Shown: positions 1 through 8,800, counted from the stretch's first letter. The stretch is 64,000 nt of DNA from Spirochaetales bacterium (GCA_028722305.1 JAQYHB010000018.1:1-64000), one strand, 5' to 3'. Made by a program: numbers and translations. The notes: generated by a model not told the origin, from the sequence alone.

Positions 1-227
1 AGACGAGCGAGGGGCGGATCGACCTGTCGGTGGAGACGGGAGAGCATGTATACGTGATGGAGTTCAAGGCGGACAAGAGTGCCGAGGCAGCATTGAGGCA
101 GATCAAGGACAAACACTACGCCGACAAGTTCCGCCTGGAGAAAAACAAGACTATCCACCTGCTTGGCATCGCCTTCAGCTCTACCGGACACACCGTGCAG
201 GACTGGAAGGAAGAGCTGCTGGCCTGA
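1..227 (+). CDS. PD-(D/E)XK nuclease-domain protein, C-terminal part
   Basis: This is the 3' end of a gene whose start lies before the window; the frame is open from base 3 to the TGA at 225-227. The tail reads GRIDL, then about 12 residues later VMEFK, followed by KSAEAALRQI. That is the D...E-x-K core and the following helix of the PD-(D/E)XK nuclease domain at the C-terminus of the AAA-ATPase-like/DUF1703 proteins that are common in spirochaetes and gut Bacteroidetes. The AAA part cannot be seen here. The cellular role of this family is not established. The family call is fairly sure because both the Asp and the E-x-K are in place. Confidence 0.7.
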   Translation, partial: TSEGRIDLSVETGEHVYVMEFKADKSAEAALRQIKDKHYADKFRLEKNKTIHLLGIAFSSTGHTVQDWKEELLA

Positions 228-400
228 AGGGAACCGAGGCAAGTCTTCCCATCTGTCTGGCTGCCAATAAAGATTGGTTCAAATCAGCATTCTGCGGGCT
301 ACTGCCATCTTCGGCTTCATCCCGCGACCATCAAAAAGAAAAGACGGCATCGCGAAGGCATTTGCCCGGTATGGATTCCTTGGGTGGACGGGACAAGAAT

Positions 401-427
401 GCCGCCTGTCCGGTTGGGGCAGGCGGC
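401..427 (-). terminator. Rho-independent-like terminator after the ABC-2 permease
   Basis: GCCGCCTG (401-408) and CAGGCGGC (420-427) form an 8-bp GC-rich stem just past the stop codon of the minus-strand permease gene. On the minus strand it is followed by a short ATTCTT tract rather than a clean T run, so the terminator call is moderate. Confidence 0.5.
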
Positions 428-432
428 TAGGA

Positions 433-1377
433 TTACATGCGGATTTCTCTTCTGAGGAAGAGACGGTACCCTATGATGAACCAGACGATGGCGCTCGCCA
501 CGAAGGCGGCCATGTGGGGCAACACCAGCAGGAAGCTCTGCCAGAAGGGAAGGGGACTTCCTCCAAGAGCGCCGTCCATCTGGTAGAACAGGACAACACC
601 GAGCGAACGGGTCGTCGGGTTCAGGATGGCGATGGAGGCCTGGCTGTAGAGCACGAAGGGGGAGATGCGCGCGAGGTTGACCTGCATGGTCGCCCCCAGA
701 TAGGCGTCATTTCCACCGATGGCGCCCGCGAGCACTTGGGCGATGATCGGCCAGAAGATCATGGTGAAAAGCCAGATGGCAATGGAGATCAGGGCTGACG
801 CGGCGGCGTTGTTCGTGATGATCGAGCAGACCATCGCGATGGTGAACCACAGCGCTCCATACAGCAGGGTGATCAGATAGAAGACGAATGCCCTTCCGAT
901 CTGCTCGCCTGTCGGAGCTACACCGAGGAACCACATGCCGCAGCCCAGTACCAGCAGCCAGAGCACCAACAGGATCAGCGCCATGGCGGCCAAGGCACCC
1001 AACGCCTTGCCGAAGAGTAGCACATCCCGGTAGATTGGTTGGGAGAGGATCCTTCCCATCGTCCGGTTCTGAAACTCGCTGTTGATGGCGTCAAAGCCGA
1101 GGGCGATGGCCGTCAGCGGCACGAGGAACGACATGAAGCTCAGGAACGAGGGAACCGAGTTGCCCGACAGCGTGAAAAGCGAGAGGAGCAGGAACTGGTC
1201 CTCCTCCACGTAGTTTTTCAATGTCACGGCTGCGATACTCACGCTTGCCGCAGCGGTCAGGAGGATCAATACCGCCAGCACCATCAGCTTGATGGAGCCG
1301 GTGAAATCCTCAAGTTCCTTGCGGAATACCACCCAGAGCCCGGTCAAGGCCGAGCCCTCACGCTGTTGTTTCTGCAT
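433..1377 (-). CDS. ABC-2 type transporter permease
   Basis: A 314-residue integral membrane protein with about six hydrophobic segments, typical of ABC-2 export permeases (NosY/GldF-like). The frame stays open upstream to 1413, but the ATG at 1377 is preceded by AAGGAGG at ideal distance, so I place the start there. The gene overlaps the end of the upstream ATPase gene by 20 bases and is the last gene of a three-gene operon: NEW3 protein, ATPase, permease. It most likely forms the membrane channel for the adjacent ATPase. The exported substrate cannot be read from the sequence. A hairpin at 401-427 closes the operon. Confidence 0.85.
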   Translation of the reverse strand: MQKQQREGSALTGLWVVFRKELEDFTGSIKLMVLAVLILLTAAASVSIAAVTLKNYVEEDQFLLLSLFTLSGNSVPSFLSFMSFLVPLTAIALGFDAINSEFQNRTMGRILSQPIYRDVLLFGKALGALAAMALILLVLWLLVLGCGMWFLGVAPTGEQIGRAFVFYLITLLYGALWFTIAMVCSIITNNAAASALISIAIWLFTMIFWPIIAQVLAGAIGGNDAYLGATMQVNLARISPFVLYSQASIAILNPTTRSLGVVLFYQMDGALGGSPLPFWQSFLLVLPHMAAFVASAIVWFIIGYRLFLRREIRM

Positions 1378-2308
1378 GCTGGACCTCCTTGTAACAGGCA
1401 TCATAGATATCATCGAGCGAGTGCGTCTTTAGTTGCACGCTGGTGATGTTCAGGCCCTTGTCGACCAACAGCCTGACCAGCAGGGCGCGGATATCGCTCT
1501 TGCTTTCCACCAGCCAGCTGCCGGGACCCTCCTTGGTCACCTTGACCACGTCGGGGCTGGAAGCCGTGAGAATCGCTTCGATGGGCTCGTCCTTGTCCAA
1601 GGTGATGGAAATCAGCTTGTTGGCGCCGAACTCCTTCTCGGAAAGTTCCGGGACTGACCCGTACTCGATCAGGTTCCCATCGGAAAAGAGGCCGACACGG
1701 TCGCAGACCTCCTGGGCTTGGACCAGCTGATGGCTGGAGAAGAGCACCGTCATGTGATGCTCGTCCCGGAAACTGCGGATCAAATCCAAGAACTCGTTGA
1801 TCGAGGATGGATCAAGTCCTTGCGTAGGTTCGTCCAAGATGGCGATTCTCGGCTGTTTGACCAGAATCTCGGCAAGACCAAGACGCTGTTTCAAGCCGTG
1901 GGAAAGCGTTTTGACTTTCATGTGGACCCGGTCTTCAAGGTGCATCACCGCAAAGGCCTCGTTGATCCGCTTCTCCCGCTCGTTGGCATCCAAGCCAAGG
2001 AAGCTGGCGGTGTAGTCAAGGTTCTCGAAGAGCGTCAGGTTGTCATAGAACCCGACCGTATCGGGAAGGTATCCGACCAGGCGTTTGACCGCGAGGGGGC
2101 TTCGCAACGGGCTCTTGCCGAGCACCGTCACGCTTCCGGCCGTCAGTTCCAGCAATCCGAGGATCATCAGGATGGTTGTCGTCTTGCCCGATCCGTTGGG
2201 ACCGAGCAGGCCGAAGATCTCGCCCTCGTTCAGGGAGAAGGAGATGTCGTCGACGGCAACCTTGCCCGGATAGACCTTGCACAGGTGTTGTACGTCAATC
2301 ACCGACAT
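1358..2308 (-). CDS. ABC transporter ATP-binding protein
   Basis: A 316-residue ABC ATPase with Walker A (GPNGSGKTT) near residue 37, the signature region LSHGLKQRL, and Walker B ending in ILDEPTQGLDP. After the nucleotide-binding domain there is a C-terminal extension of about 90 residues, as in ATPases that drive ABC-2 exporters. The ATG at 2308 has GGAGGTAATCGT directly upstream. It starts 4 bases after the stop of the NEW3 gene and overlaps the permease by 20 bases, so the three genes should be translated together and the proteins should form one complex at the cytoplasmic membrane. Substrate unknown. Confidence 0.9.
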   Translation of the reverse strand: MSVIDVQHLCKVYPGKVAVDDISFSLNEGEIFGLLGPNGSGKTTTILMILGLLELTAGSVTVLGKSPLRSPLAVKRLVGYLPDTVGFYDNLTLFENLDYTASFLGLDANEREKRINEAFAVMHLEDRVHMKVKTLSHGLKQRLGLAEILVKQPRIAILDEPTQGLDPSSINEFLDLIRSFRDEHHMTVLFSSHQLVQAQEVCDRVGLFSDGNLIEYGSVPELSEKEFGANKLISITLDKDEPIEAILTASSPDVVKVTKEGPGSWLVESKSDIRALLVRLLVDKGLNITSVQLKTHSLDDIYDACYKEVQHAETTA

Positions 2309-2312
2309 ACGA

Positions 2313-3494
2313 TTACCTCCGTCCGAACTTCTTCATCGTAAAGACCAGGATCAGGACCGCGATGGCGATGACAAGCAGGCTGACTACGCCCAGCATGCTG
2401 CCGGTCTTGATCGTGGTGCGGAAGACCTGGCTGATCGAGTTGGTCGAGCCGTTGGCCTTGACGGTCATCTGATAGTCGCCGGTGATTGCCTGGCTGGATG
2501 GTTTGACCTCCATGGTCACCTCTTCCGTCTTGCCGGCAGCGACGGTATCGATTTTCTCCGGGGTGAAGGTGGCGCTCCAGCCACTCGGCGTGGTAGCGGA
2601 AAGCTTCACGTCCTTGGCGTCAGCCGTGCCGTTGTTGGTGACTTCCAGCTTGACCTCTTTTGCCTTGCCCGCGTTGGCGGTGAAGCTGAGGATGCCGTTT
2701 TCACCGGTCAGGGAAAGCTGGGGCTGCCCCTTGATCGTCAGGTTCTGGCTCGCGCTGGCGCTGACACCGCCAGCCTTGGCGATGACGGTCACCGGATAGG
2801 TGCCCTCGCTGACGCCCTGTGGCGGCGTGACGGTCGCCTTGATGGTGGAGGAACCGCCGGCGCTGATGGTGACGTTGTTGATGGTCTTGGAACCATACTG
2901 CTCGGTGAACTTCACGGAGAAGCCGCTGGGCGTCTGGCTCGCGAGGTCGATCAGGCTTTCCGCGGCGCTGTTGTTACGGATGGTGAACTGGAAGCTGAGG
3001 TCGGAGCCAGGGGTGCCTTCAACACCCTCGTTCTCGCTCTCGATTGCCAGGCGCTCGGGGAGCTTCTGACCCATCGTGACGGTCAGGGGAAGCGAATAGG
3101 TCGCCCCGCCTTCGCGGCTGGCGGCATTGACGGTAAAATCGTAGCTGCCGGCTGTCACTTGGTCGTTCGGAATGATCCACAGCTTGACGGAGACCGGGTT
3201 GTCGGGCTCGGCGAAGACCGCGCTGACCAGACCACCTCCGCCTACGAACTGGTACTGCCATCCATCGGGAAGTCCGACGACGGACAAATCGACACGGCCG
3301 GGGGCCATGTTGTAGTTCTTGACTGACAGGTCATAGACGATGATGTCGCCACTCTGTTGCTCGCTGACATTCAGAGAGGGGTAGGATGTGGAAACGGAAA
3401 TACCTTCATAGGCCGCGAACAGAGGGGCGGCGAAGAGCGAAAGGACTGCGGCAAGGACCAGCGAAGCCGTGAACCCGAAGCGATGAGTACGCAT
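2313..3494 (-). CDS. Secreted NEW3-domain protein of the ABC-2 operon
   Basis: A 393-residue exported protein. It has an N-terminal signal peptide (MRTHRFGF, hydrophobic stretch, then APLFAA), repeated beta-sandwich modules resembling the NEW3 (NPCBM-associated) domain with phrases such as GWSATFTP and GFSVKF, and a C-terminal membrane helix followed by KKFGRR. The topology is a large extracytoplasmic part with one C-terminal anchor. A longer frame exists, but the ATG at 3494 has GGAGGTAG upstream and starts the signal peptide. Proteins of this type are often encoded beside ABC-2 ATPase and permease genes (known of the family). A role as the extracytoplasmic partner of the exporter is inference. 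Confidence 0.8.
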   Translation of the reverse strand: MRTHRFGFTASLVLAAVLSLFAAPLFAAYEGISVSTSYPSLNVSEQQSGDIIVYDLSVKNYNMAPGRVDLSVVGLPDGWQYQFVGGGGLVSAVFAEPDNPVSVKLWIIPNDQVTAGSYDFTVNAASREGGATYSLPLTVTMGQKLPERLAIESENEGVEGTPGSDLSFQFTIRNNSAAESLIDLASQTPSGFSVKFTEQYGSKTINNVTISAGGSSTIKATVTPPQGVSEGTYPVTVIAKAGGVSASASQNLTIKGQPQLSLTGENGILSFTANAGKAKEVKLEVTNNGTADAKDVKLSATTPSGWSATFTPEKIDTVAAGKTEEVTMEVKPSSQAITGDYQMTVKANGSTNSISQVFRTTIKTGSMLGVVSLLVIAIAVLILVFTMKKFGRR

Positions 3495-3657
3495 AGATGG
3501 AACTACCTCCAAAAATTCCTGTAATTCAGTTCTCAAGCATAGTCATGTTCCAGGAAAGAGAGTTCCCATCGTCACAATTCTTCACCTTTCTTTCTCAATC
3601 GGCGCGCGAAAGCGGCTCCTATCTCCAAGAAGGAACGAGGTAACCTGAAGAAATATG

Positions 3658-3682
3658 AAACAACCGCCCGGAGGGGCGGTTG
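3658..3682 (-). terminator. Terminator of the metal ABC operon
   Basis: CAACCGCCC (3661-3669), a 3-4 base loop and GGGCGGTTG (3674-3682) form a 9-bp GC-rich stem. On the minus strand it is followed by TTTCAT, just past the stop of the metal-binding protein gene. Confidence 0.75.
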
Positions 3683-3705
3683 GGAAACGGGAGATTCGAT
3701 TGCCC

Positions 3706-4479
3706 TTATTTCTTGAAGGCGTCGGTAAGCAATTCGATATTGTCTTCGACCATCTCCTCAAGGGCTTCATGCCCGACTTTTTCCGGAAAGTTCCTCCAGA
3801 TCAGGTAGGCGGCGTCCGGGGCGACTGCGGCAAGAGGAGCGCCGACCGGATTGTGGACGTTGTCGATGATGATCAGATAGCCGCCGGACTGGGCATCGGC
3901 AATCTGGGCGCTGGTGACCGGTCCCGGTCCGAAGGTCGCGGCCACATCCAGGCCAAGGTCCTTGGCAAGGTAGATCTGGTTTTTGTTGACCAGCGCCTTC
4001 GCTCCCTTCAAGCCGAGTTCCTGCACCTCCTTCGCCCCTTCCTGGATGGTCTCGACATAGTCCTTGACTCGTTCCTTGCTCTTTTTTTCGGTATGCGCGA
4101 TCTTGGCGATCTTCTCGGCCATGGCGGTGACGGTGGCGATCGAGTTGTCACACTGGATCTGCACCATCTGCACGTCGCCCACCGAGGTGCCGATTGTCTG
4201 CATCATCCGCTCGAAACCGGCGTAGATGAACATCGAGCTGCTCTGGATCTTCTGGATGTCGCTGACGGTGATTTCGTACTCGGGCGGATGGCGGAGGCTC
4301 GCCGGGGCAATGGTCTGGATGCCTTCCAGACCGGCGAGGTCGGCGAAGGCTGCTGTCCAACTGGTCGAAGCGACGACTGTAGGCTTCGGGGATATCACGG
4401 TTTCCGTGGTGCCTTGCGAGAAGGCCGGGGTGGCCAGCAAGGCGAGGAAAACTAGGGGAAGCGCTATTTTCTTGCTCAT
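3706..4479 (-). CDS. Zinc/manganese ABC transporter substrate-binding protein (ZnuA/TroA-like)
   Basis: A 257-residue exported solute-binding protein. The signal peptide is MSKKIALPLVF...TPAFSQ. The mature part has the two-lobed TroA-type layout, with SLRHPPEYE near residue 70 supplying a candidate metal-binding His, a long charged linker helix, and an IIIDNVHNPVG motif in the second lobe. It is somewhat shorter than usual ZnuA and lacks a His-rich loop. The start is the ATG at 4479, which overlaps the permease stop (ATGA). It is the last gene of a three-gene operon with the permease and the DUF1893-ATPase. Zinc versus manganese cannot be decided by eye. Confidence 0.8.
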   Translation of the reverse strand: MSKKIALPLVFLALLATPAFSQGTTETVISPKPTVVASTSWTAAFADLAGLEGIQTIAPASLRHPPEYEITVSDIQKIQSSSMFIYAGFERMMQTIGTSVGDVQMVQIQCDNSIATVTAMAEKIAKIAHTEKKSKERVKDYVETIQEGAKEVQELGLKGAKALVNKNQIYLAKDLGLDVAATFGPGPVTSAQIADAQSGGYLIIIDNVHNPVGAPLAAVAPDAAYLIWRNFPEKVGHEALEEMVEDNIELLTDAFKK

Positions 4480-5300
4480 TTCGCGTGAACTCCTTTGCCA
4501 CGGGCGCGAAAGCCGTACGACCCAAGATACAGGATGCTGGAGCAGATGGCAATAGCGGCCGAGGGCGGCCAGTCGATCGCGACTGCAACCAGATAGCCAG
4601 CCAGGGCGGAAAGGAAGCCGCAGATCGAGCTCGCGATAAAGAGCTTCCTGATGCCCCCTGGGATGTAGCGGGTGGCGGTGAGTACCGGAAGGACCAGCAG
4701 GGCATCGATCAGGAAGGCCCCAAGGATCTTCATGGCCAGCGCCACCACCAGGGCGATGACCAGGACCAGCAGGGTGCTGTGGAGCCGTACGTTGATGCCA
4801 AGCGAGCTCGCCACCTCCCGGTTGAAGAAGAGGGCGAGGATTGTCTGGAAATTGAGGATGATGTAGGAGACCAAAAGCGCTCCCAGCAGGGCAAGCAGGA
4901 CCAGGTCGGAATCCACCAGCGCGAATGGGCTGCCCCAGAGCAGGTTCAGGGTGTCCTTGGCCGGCACGTCGGCCACATGGGTGATTACGCTGGCTGCAGC
5001 CATGGAAAGGACCATGGTCGCGGCGCTCGCCCCACCCATGCCGCCTTCTTGGTGGATTGCCATCATCAGCAGGACCAAAAGCAGGTTGACCACCGCGGTT
5101 ACCGGCACCAGGGGAAGGGAGAGGGCGAGGGAGAGGGCCCCCCCGAGAATCACTCCATGCATCAACATGTAGCGCATCGGTATCAAGTCGAGCCTGATGA
5201 TCAGCACCCCGCACAAGGGGAAGCAGGCGCCACTGAGAAGCATGGCGAAGAAACCGCGGAAAATCGGGGCTATGGCGAGCAGGGAGAACAGGTCAGCCAT
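4476..5300 (-). CDS. Metal ABC transporter permease (ZnuB/TroC-like)
   Basis: A 274-residue polytopic membrane protein of the ABC-3 family, which moves Zn or Mn through the cytoplasmic membrane. It has eight or nine hydrophobic segments and the family-typical stretch GAFLIDALLVLPVL. The ATG at 5300 lies after GAGGAAACCC and overlaps the ATPase stop by 8 bases, so it is preferred over an upstream ATG at 5333 that has no good ribosome site. The next gene starts inside its stop codon. The arrangement ATPase, permease, binding protein is that of a complete importer. Confidence 0.87.
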   Translation of the reverse strand: MADLFSLLAIAPIFRGFFAMLLSGACFPLCGVLIIRLDLIPMRYMLMHGVILGGALSLALSLPLVPVTAVVNLLLVLLMMAIHQEGGMGGASAATMVLSMAAASVITHVADVPAKDTLNLLWGSPFALVDSDLVLLALLGALLVSYIILNFQTILALFFNREVASSLGINVRLHSTLLVLVIALVVALAMKILGAFLIDALLVLPVLTATRYIPGGIRKLFIASSICGFLSALAGYLVAVAIDWPPSAAIAICSSILYLGSYGFRARGKGVHAK

Positions 5301-6327
5301 GGGTTTCCTCCAGGGCAAGGGTCTGCCAGCCACGCATTCCCCCCAGCTCCGGATCGTGGGTGACGACGATGATGGTTGGAATCTCGCTGATGGTCAGCGA
5401 GAAGAGTATCTCTCGAACCATCCGCTTGCTTGCCGAGTCCAAAGCCGCGGTTGGCTCATCGAACAGCAACAACTTCGCCTGTTGAGCGAGACATCTCGCC
5501 AGCGAGACTTTCTGCTTTTCCCCACCGCTGAGGGTGTTGTAGGAGCGGTCTTTGAGCGACAAGGCCCCGACCCGCTGCAAGGCTTTGGCAATCGCCTCTG
5601 GGTCGCGCTTCTCCCGTCCAAGGGACACCACCTCCGCGACAGTCAACGAGAAATTGGAGCTGTCTGTCGACTGAGGGATGTAACCGATGGCGCGTCTGGC
5701 CAGTTGGTCCGGGGCTTTGCCGTCGATGGTGATGGTTCCCTCAGGGGCATGGGTGATGCCGGCGAGCATCCGAAGCAGGGTCGTCTTTCCCGATCCGTTC
5801 TCCCCGACGATCATCAGATGGTCTCCGGGAAGCAGATGAAAGGAAATGTCCCGCAGCGCCCCGTATGGGGAGGTAAGGTGTTTCACCTGGACTTCGACCC
5901 CTTGGACCAGATGGGCGCGACGGCGGAGCATCAGGTACATCTGATCGCTGTCCATCAACGGGGCGAGCTCTCCTTCGGTGGCGCAGAGCAGCAACTCCAC
6001 CCAGGTGTCTGCCACCAGGGTGATCCGCTCATCGGTCTTCCGTTCCTTGTTCAGCTCTTCGATGTAGCTTTTCGCGAGCCTGCTGGCGAGATTGGCGTGG
6101 ATATGCTGGATTCCGTTGCGGACCATCAGCAGTGCGGCCGCCTTGCCGATGGCGGTATCGTGGGCGTAGAGTCCTGCCTTCCTGCCTTGGTAGCCCTGCA
6201 TGAAGGAGTCGAAATCAAAGAGTGGATGCAGCCACTTTCCCTGCGAGGAGAAGATGCAGGTGTCGTCCTCGAAGACCTGGAGTGTCTTTCCCGCTGGAAG
6301 CGGGTCAAGATATGCTTTGGATTCCAT
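5293..6327 (-). CDS. DUF1893 domain fused to a metal-type ABC ATPase
   Basis: A 344-residue fusion. Residues 15-125 match DUF1893 (TM1506-like, cytidine-deaminase-like fold): LQVFEDDTCIFSS, then HDTAIGKAAALLMV and a helix running into KSYIEEL. Residues 145-344 are an ABC ATPase with Walker A GENGSGKTT, signature LSGGEKQKVSL and Walker B LLLFDEPTAALDS, like ZnuC. It is the first gene of the metal importer operon and should power it. The function of DUF1893 is not established, so a regulatory or sensing role is only inference. No Shine-Dalgarno lies before the ATG; a promoter ends 7 bases upstream (see 6335-6363). Confidence 0.85.
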   Translation of the reverse strand: MESKAYLDPLPAGKTLQVFEDDTCIFSSQGKWLHPLFDFDSFMQGYQGRKAGLYAHDTAIGKAAALLMVRNGIQHIHANLASRLAKSYIEELNKERKTDERITLVADTWVELLLCATEGELAPLMDSDQMYLMLRRRAHLVQGVEVQVKHLTSPYGALRDISFHLLPGDHLMIVGENGSGKTTLLRMLAGITHAPEGTITIDGKAPDQLARRAIGYIPQSTDSSNFSLTVAEVVSLGREKRDPEAIAKALQRVGALSLKDRSYNTLSGGEKQKVSLARCLAQQAKLLLFDEPTAALDSASKRMVREILFSLTISEIPTIIVVTHDPELGGMRGWQTLALEETHG

Positions 6328-6334
6328 GAGGCGT

Positions 6335-6363
6335 ATTGTAGCTGAAAAGCGTGCCGGCTTGAA
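6335..6363 (-). promoter_or_regulatory. Promoter of the metal ABC operon, probably giving a leaderless mRNA
   Basis: On the minus strand TTCAAG (6358-6363), 17 bases, then TACAAT (6335-6340). The ATG at 6327 begins 7 bases after the -10 box, so transcription should start at or next to the start codon, and there is no Shine-Dalgarno. Confidence 0.6.
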
Positions 6364-6368
6364 GTGCG

Positions 6369-6397
6369 TTGACAGGGAAAGAGGCGGAGAAGATACT
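6369..6397 (+). promoter_or_regulatory. Promoter of the esterase gene at 6415
   Basis: TTGACA (6369-6374), 17 bases, GATACT (6392-6397). It is followed by GAGGTGA and the ATG at 6415. It is divergent from, and adjacent to, the promoter of the metal operon. Confidence 0.7.
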
Positions 6398-6414
6398 CAG
6401 GACGAGGTGACTCC

Positions 6415-7914
6415 ATGCAAGACATTCCCGCGACAAGACCCCGTTTGGATCCATCCAGTCCCTATTGCGCCATTGTCAGAGGCTGGTATGACTATGGCTC
6501 GTTCCTGCTCTTCGTTCCCGAGGGTAGCGCTTTGGTGCAGGCCACTGTTTTCCTTGCGGGCGTCACAATGGACAAGCTTGGTGAGCTGGGCTGGATGGAG
6601 GTGATGGAGAGGCGCAAGGCGAACTACGTGGTGGTCCGAGAGCTGGATGCCGATTCCTTCTTTTCCATCAAGAGCGCTCTGCAGCAGCGGAGGACCATCA
6701 ATCCTTACAGCTCCGCCTTCTATCTGGTCGCCTTTGGCGACGCAGCCGAGGAGGCAAGCCTGCTCGCGGCCCGATACCCGCAGTATTTTGCGGGGATTGC
6801 CTTGCTTGGTTCCTCCGCCGGCTATGAGGAGCTGTCCGGCATCGGCAGGATGCCGGCCCCGGAGGAAGACCATCCCCTGGACATGGTGCCCCTTCCTCTG
6901 TGGGCGAATCCCACTGCGCGGGACGCTCTCGCATACTGGAAAAGGGTCAATGGGTGTTTTTCCCTGCAGGGAAACCGGTATGAGACCATCCGCCGCCCGG
7001 ACGAGGACCGGGACCTGGGTGCCGACATCATCGTCGACGAGGGAAACGACCTGCAGCGTATGCTCGATTTCCTGTTCGAGAAACGGAGGTTCCCCGGGCT
7101 TAGGGATGGAAACCTCAGGGACGCCGATCTTCCGGAGGCCATCGGCGCACAGAGGCATGAGGCCTGCTTCGATGGTTTCAACCGCCTCTGGTACACCTAT
7201 ATTCCCAAGCATGAGGAAGGCAAGCGGTTGCCGCTTGTCCTGGTCTTGCATGGACGTGGCGGCGAGGGTGGGGAGTTCATCGCCCGTAGCGGGTGGCGCC
7301 ATGTCTCGGACGAGGCTGGCTGCATTACCGTCTATCCTACAGGCGCGAGCGGTATCGACCGTCCGATCACCTATTGGAACTTCTTTGACCATGGAAAGAC
7401 TCCGTTGTTCGCTGACGACTGTTCCTTCCTTTCCCAGCTGGTCGACAGGCTTTGCTCCGAGCTCCCGGTCGATCCGAAGAGAATCTATCTGTCGGGCCAG
7501 TCGATGGGGTCTATGATGTCGATGGCCATGGCGCTGGCGTACCCGGACCACTTTGCCGCGAGCGCAAGCTCAGCGGGACTGCTTCCCGGGTTCATGGAAC
7601 ATCTCTCCCAGATTGCCCTGCATCCAGGCGTTCCCCTCCGGGTCAGCCTGGGAGAGTTCGACGCTCTTGCCCAAAGCAACGATCCGGAAAGAAATGACGC
7701 GGTGCGTTGGTTCCTTGGGACATTGCACGCGCTCTCCGGATTGGGAAAGCCGGAGATTTCCAGGCGGGGTCCGGATGTGGACTATGTCTGTAGGGACGGA
7801 CAGGGACAGGTCCGGCTCTGGTATACTCGGGTCAAGGGCAAGACCCACGCGATTCTTCCCAGCGAGGCCAAGCTCTTCTGGCAGTGGATGAGGGACTACC
7901 GGCTTGGGCGGTAG
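6415..7914 (+). CDS. PHB-depolymerase/CE1-type esterase with N-terminal extension
   Basis: A 499-residue alpha/beta-hydrolase without a signal peptide, hence probably cytoplasmic. The catalytic half is C-terminal: LVLVLHGRGGEGGEF near residue 275 forms the oxyanion region, GQSMGSMM near residue 362 holds the nucleophile Ser, and KGKTHAI near residue 481 supplies the His. This matches the poly(3-hydroxybutyrate) depolymerase/feruloyl esterase (CE1) family. The first 230 residues look like a second, degenerate hydrolase-like part (LGSSAGYEEL) without an obvious triad. It starts a cluster with an RpiR regulator, another esterase and a phosphohexomutase, which suggests acyl-sugar use (inference). 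The real substrate is unknown. Confidence 0.75.
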   Translation: MQDIPATRPRLDPSSPYCAIVRGWYDYGSFLLFVPEGSALVQATVFLAGVTMDKLGELGWMEVMERRKANYVVVRELDADSFFSIKSALQQRRTINPYSSAFYLVAFGDAAEEASLLAARYPQYFAGIALLGSSAGYEELSGIGRMPAPEEDHPLDMVPLPLWANPTARDALAYWKRVNGCFSLQGNRYETIRRPDEDRDLGADIIVDEGNDLQRMLDFLFEKRRFPGLRDGNLRDADLPEAIGAQRHEACFDGFNRLWYTYIPKHEEGKRLPLVLVLHGRGGEGGEFIARSGWRHVSDEAGCITVYPTGASGIDRPITYWNFFDHGKTPLFADDCSFLSQLVDRLCSELPVDPKRIYLSGQSMGSMMSMAMALAYPDHFAASASSAGLLPGFMEHLSQIALHPGVPLRVSLGEFDALAQSNDPERNDAVRWFLGTLHALSGLGKPEISRRGPDVDYVCRDGQGQVRLWYTRVKGKTHAILPSEAKLFWQWMRDYRLGR

Positions 7915-7948
7915 GGCAGGATGCGAAGCGTGGAAGGAGTGTCGTGAT

Positions 7949-8800
7949 ATGGAGTTGTTTCCGCAAATCGAACAGCTATATGGCTCGCTTCGGGGAGCGC
8001 GCAAGAGAATCGCGTCCCTGATTCTCGAGAAGTCCGCGGATTGCTGTTTTTATTCCCTCAAGCAGTTCGCCAAGGCGGCCGACTGTTCCGAGGTGACCAT
8101 GCTTTCCTTTTGCAAGCAGCTGGGATATCCCAGTTTCATCGATTTCCGCCACGCGTTGCAATCCACCATGCTGGAAGGGACCCGAACCACCAGACGGGTC
8201 GATGTGCTTCTTTCCCGTCCCGGCTCTCTCTCCGAGACGTTCCTGAAGCTTGCCCAGGCGGAGACTGGCAGCATTTCCGAGGCGCTGCGACTGAACCATG
8301 AGGAGGCGTTGATGCGGGTAGTCGGAAAGATCCGGAATGCCGAGCGCCGCTATGTGGTTGCCCACGGGGCCAGCAAGATTGCCGCCAGCTATCTGGCCGA
8401 ACGCCTGACCGCGGTAGGAGCCGATACCACGGTGCTTGATTTCGACATGCCGCAGATGGCCATTGGTTGTCTGACCCGGGGGGCGAAGGATGCCACCCTG
8501 CTGATGGCGGTCGCGACTCCCCCGTACGGGAAGTCGACTGTCGCCGCGGTCCGTCTTGCCCGGCAACTCGGGATTCAGGTGGTCTCCTTCACCGATTCCA
8601 GGCAGTCTCCGCTCGCGCAGGACGCCGAGACGGTGTTCTGTCCGACCAGCCAAGAGTTCGGGGGCATGACCAACTCCTATGCCCCATTCATGGTGATGAT
8701 CGAGCTGGTCTCGTTCCTCTATCGGTTTGGACAGCGGGAGCACAATGAGGACGAAGCCGGTTCCTTGGTCGAGCAGTACCTGAAGCTGAAAAACGAGTAA
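7949..8800 (+). CDS. RpiR/MurR-family transcriptional regulator
   Basis: A 283-residue cytoplasmic regulator. Residues 1-75 form the RpiR helix-turn-helix domain (ARKRIASLI..., then CSEVTMLSFCKQLGY). Residues 115-255 are a SIS sugar-phosphate-binding domain with VVAHGASKIAA and a GIQVVSFTD strand. The start is the ATG at 7949 after GGAAGGAGT; the frame extends 15 codons further upstream without a ribosome site. The family senses sugar phosphates. Its position between two esterase genes and ahead of a phosphohexomutase suggests that it controls this group. Effector unknown. Confidence 0.88.
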   Translation: MELFPQIEQLYGSLRGARKRIASLILEKSADCCFYSLKQFAKAADCSEVTMLSFCKQLGYPSFIDFRHALQSTMLEGTRTTRRVDVLLSRPGSLSETFLKLAQAETGSISEALRLNHEEALMRVVGKIRNAERRYVVAHGASKIAASYLAERLTAVGADTTVLDFDMPQMAIGCLTRGAKDATLLMAVATPPYGKSTVAAVRLARQLGIQVVSFTDSRQSPLAQDAETVFCPTSQEFGGMTNSYAPFMVMIELVSFLYRFGQREHNEDEAGSLVEQYLKLKNE

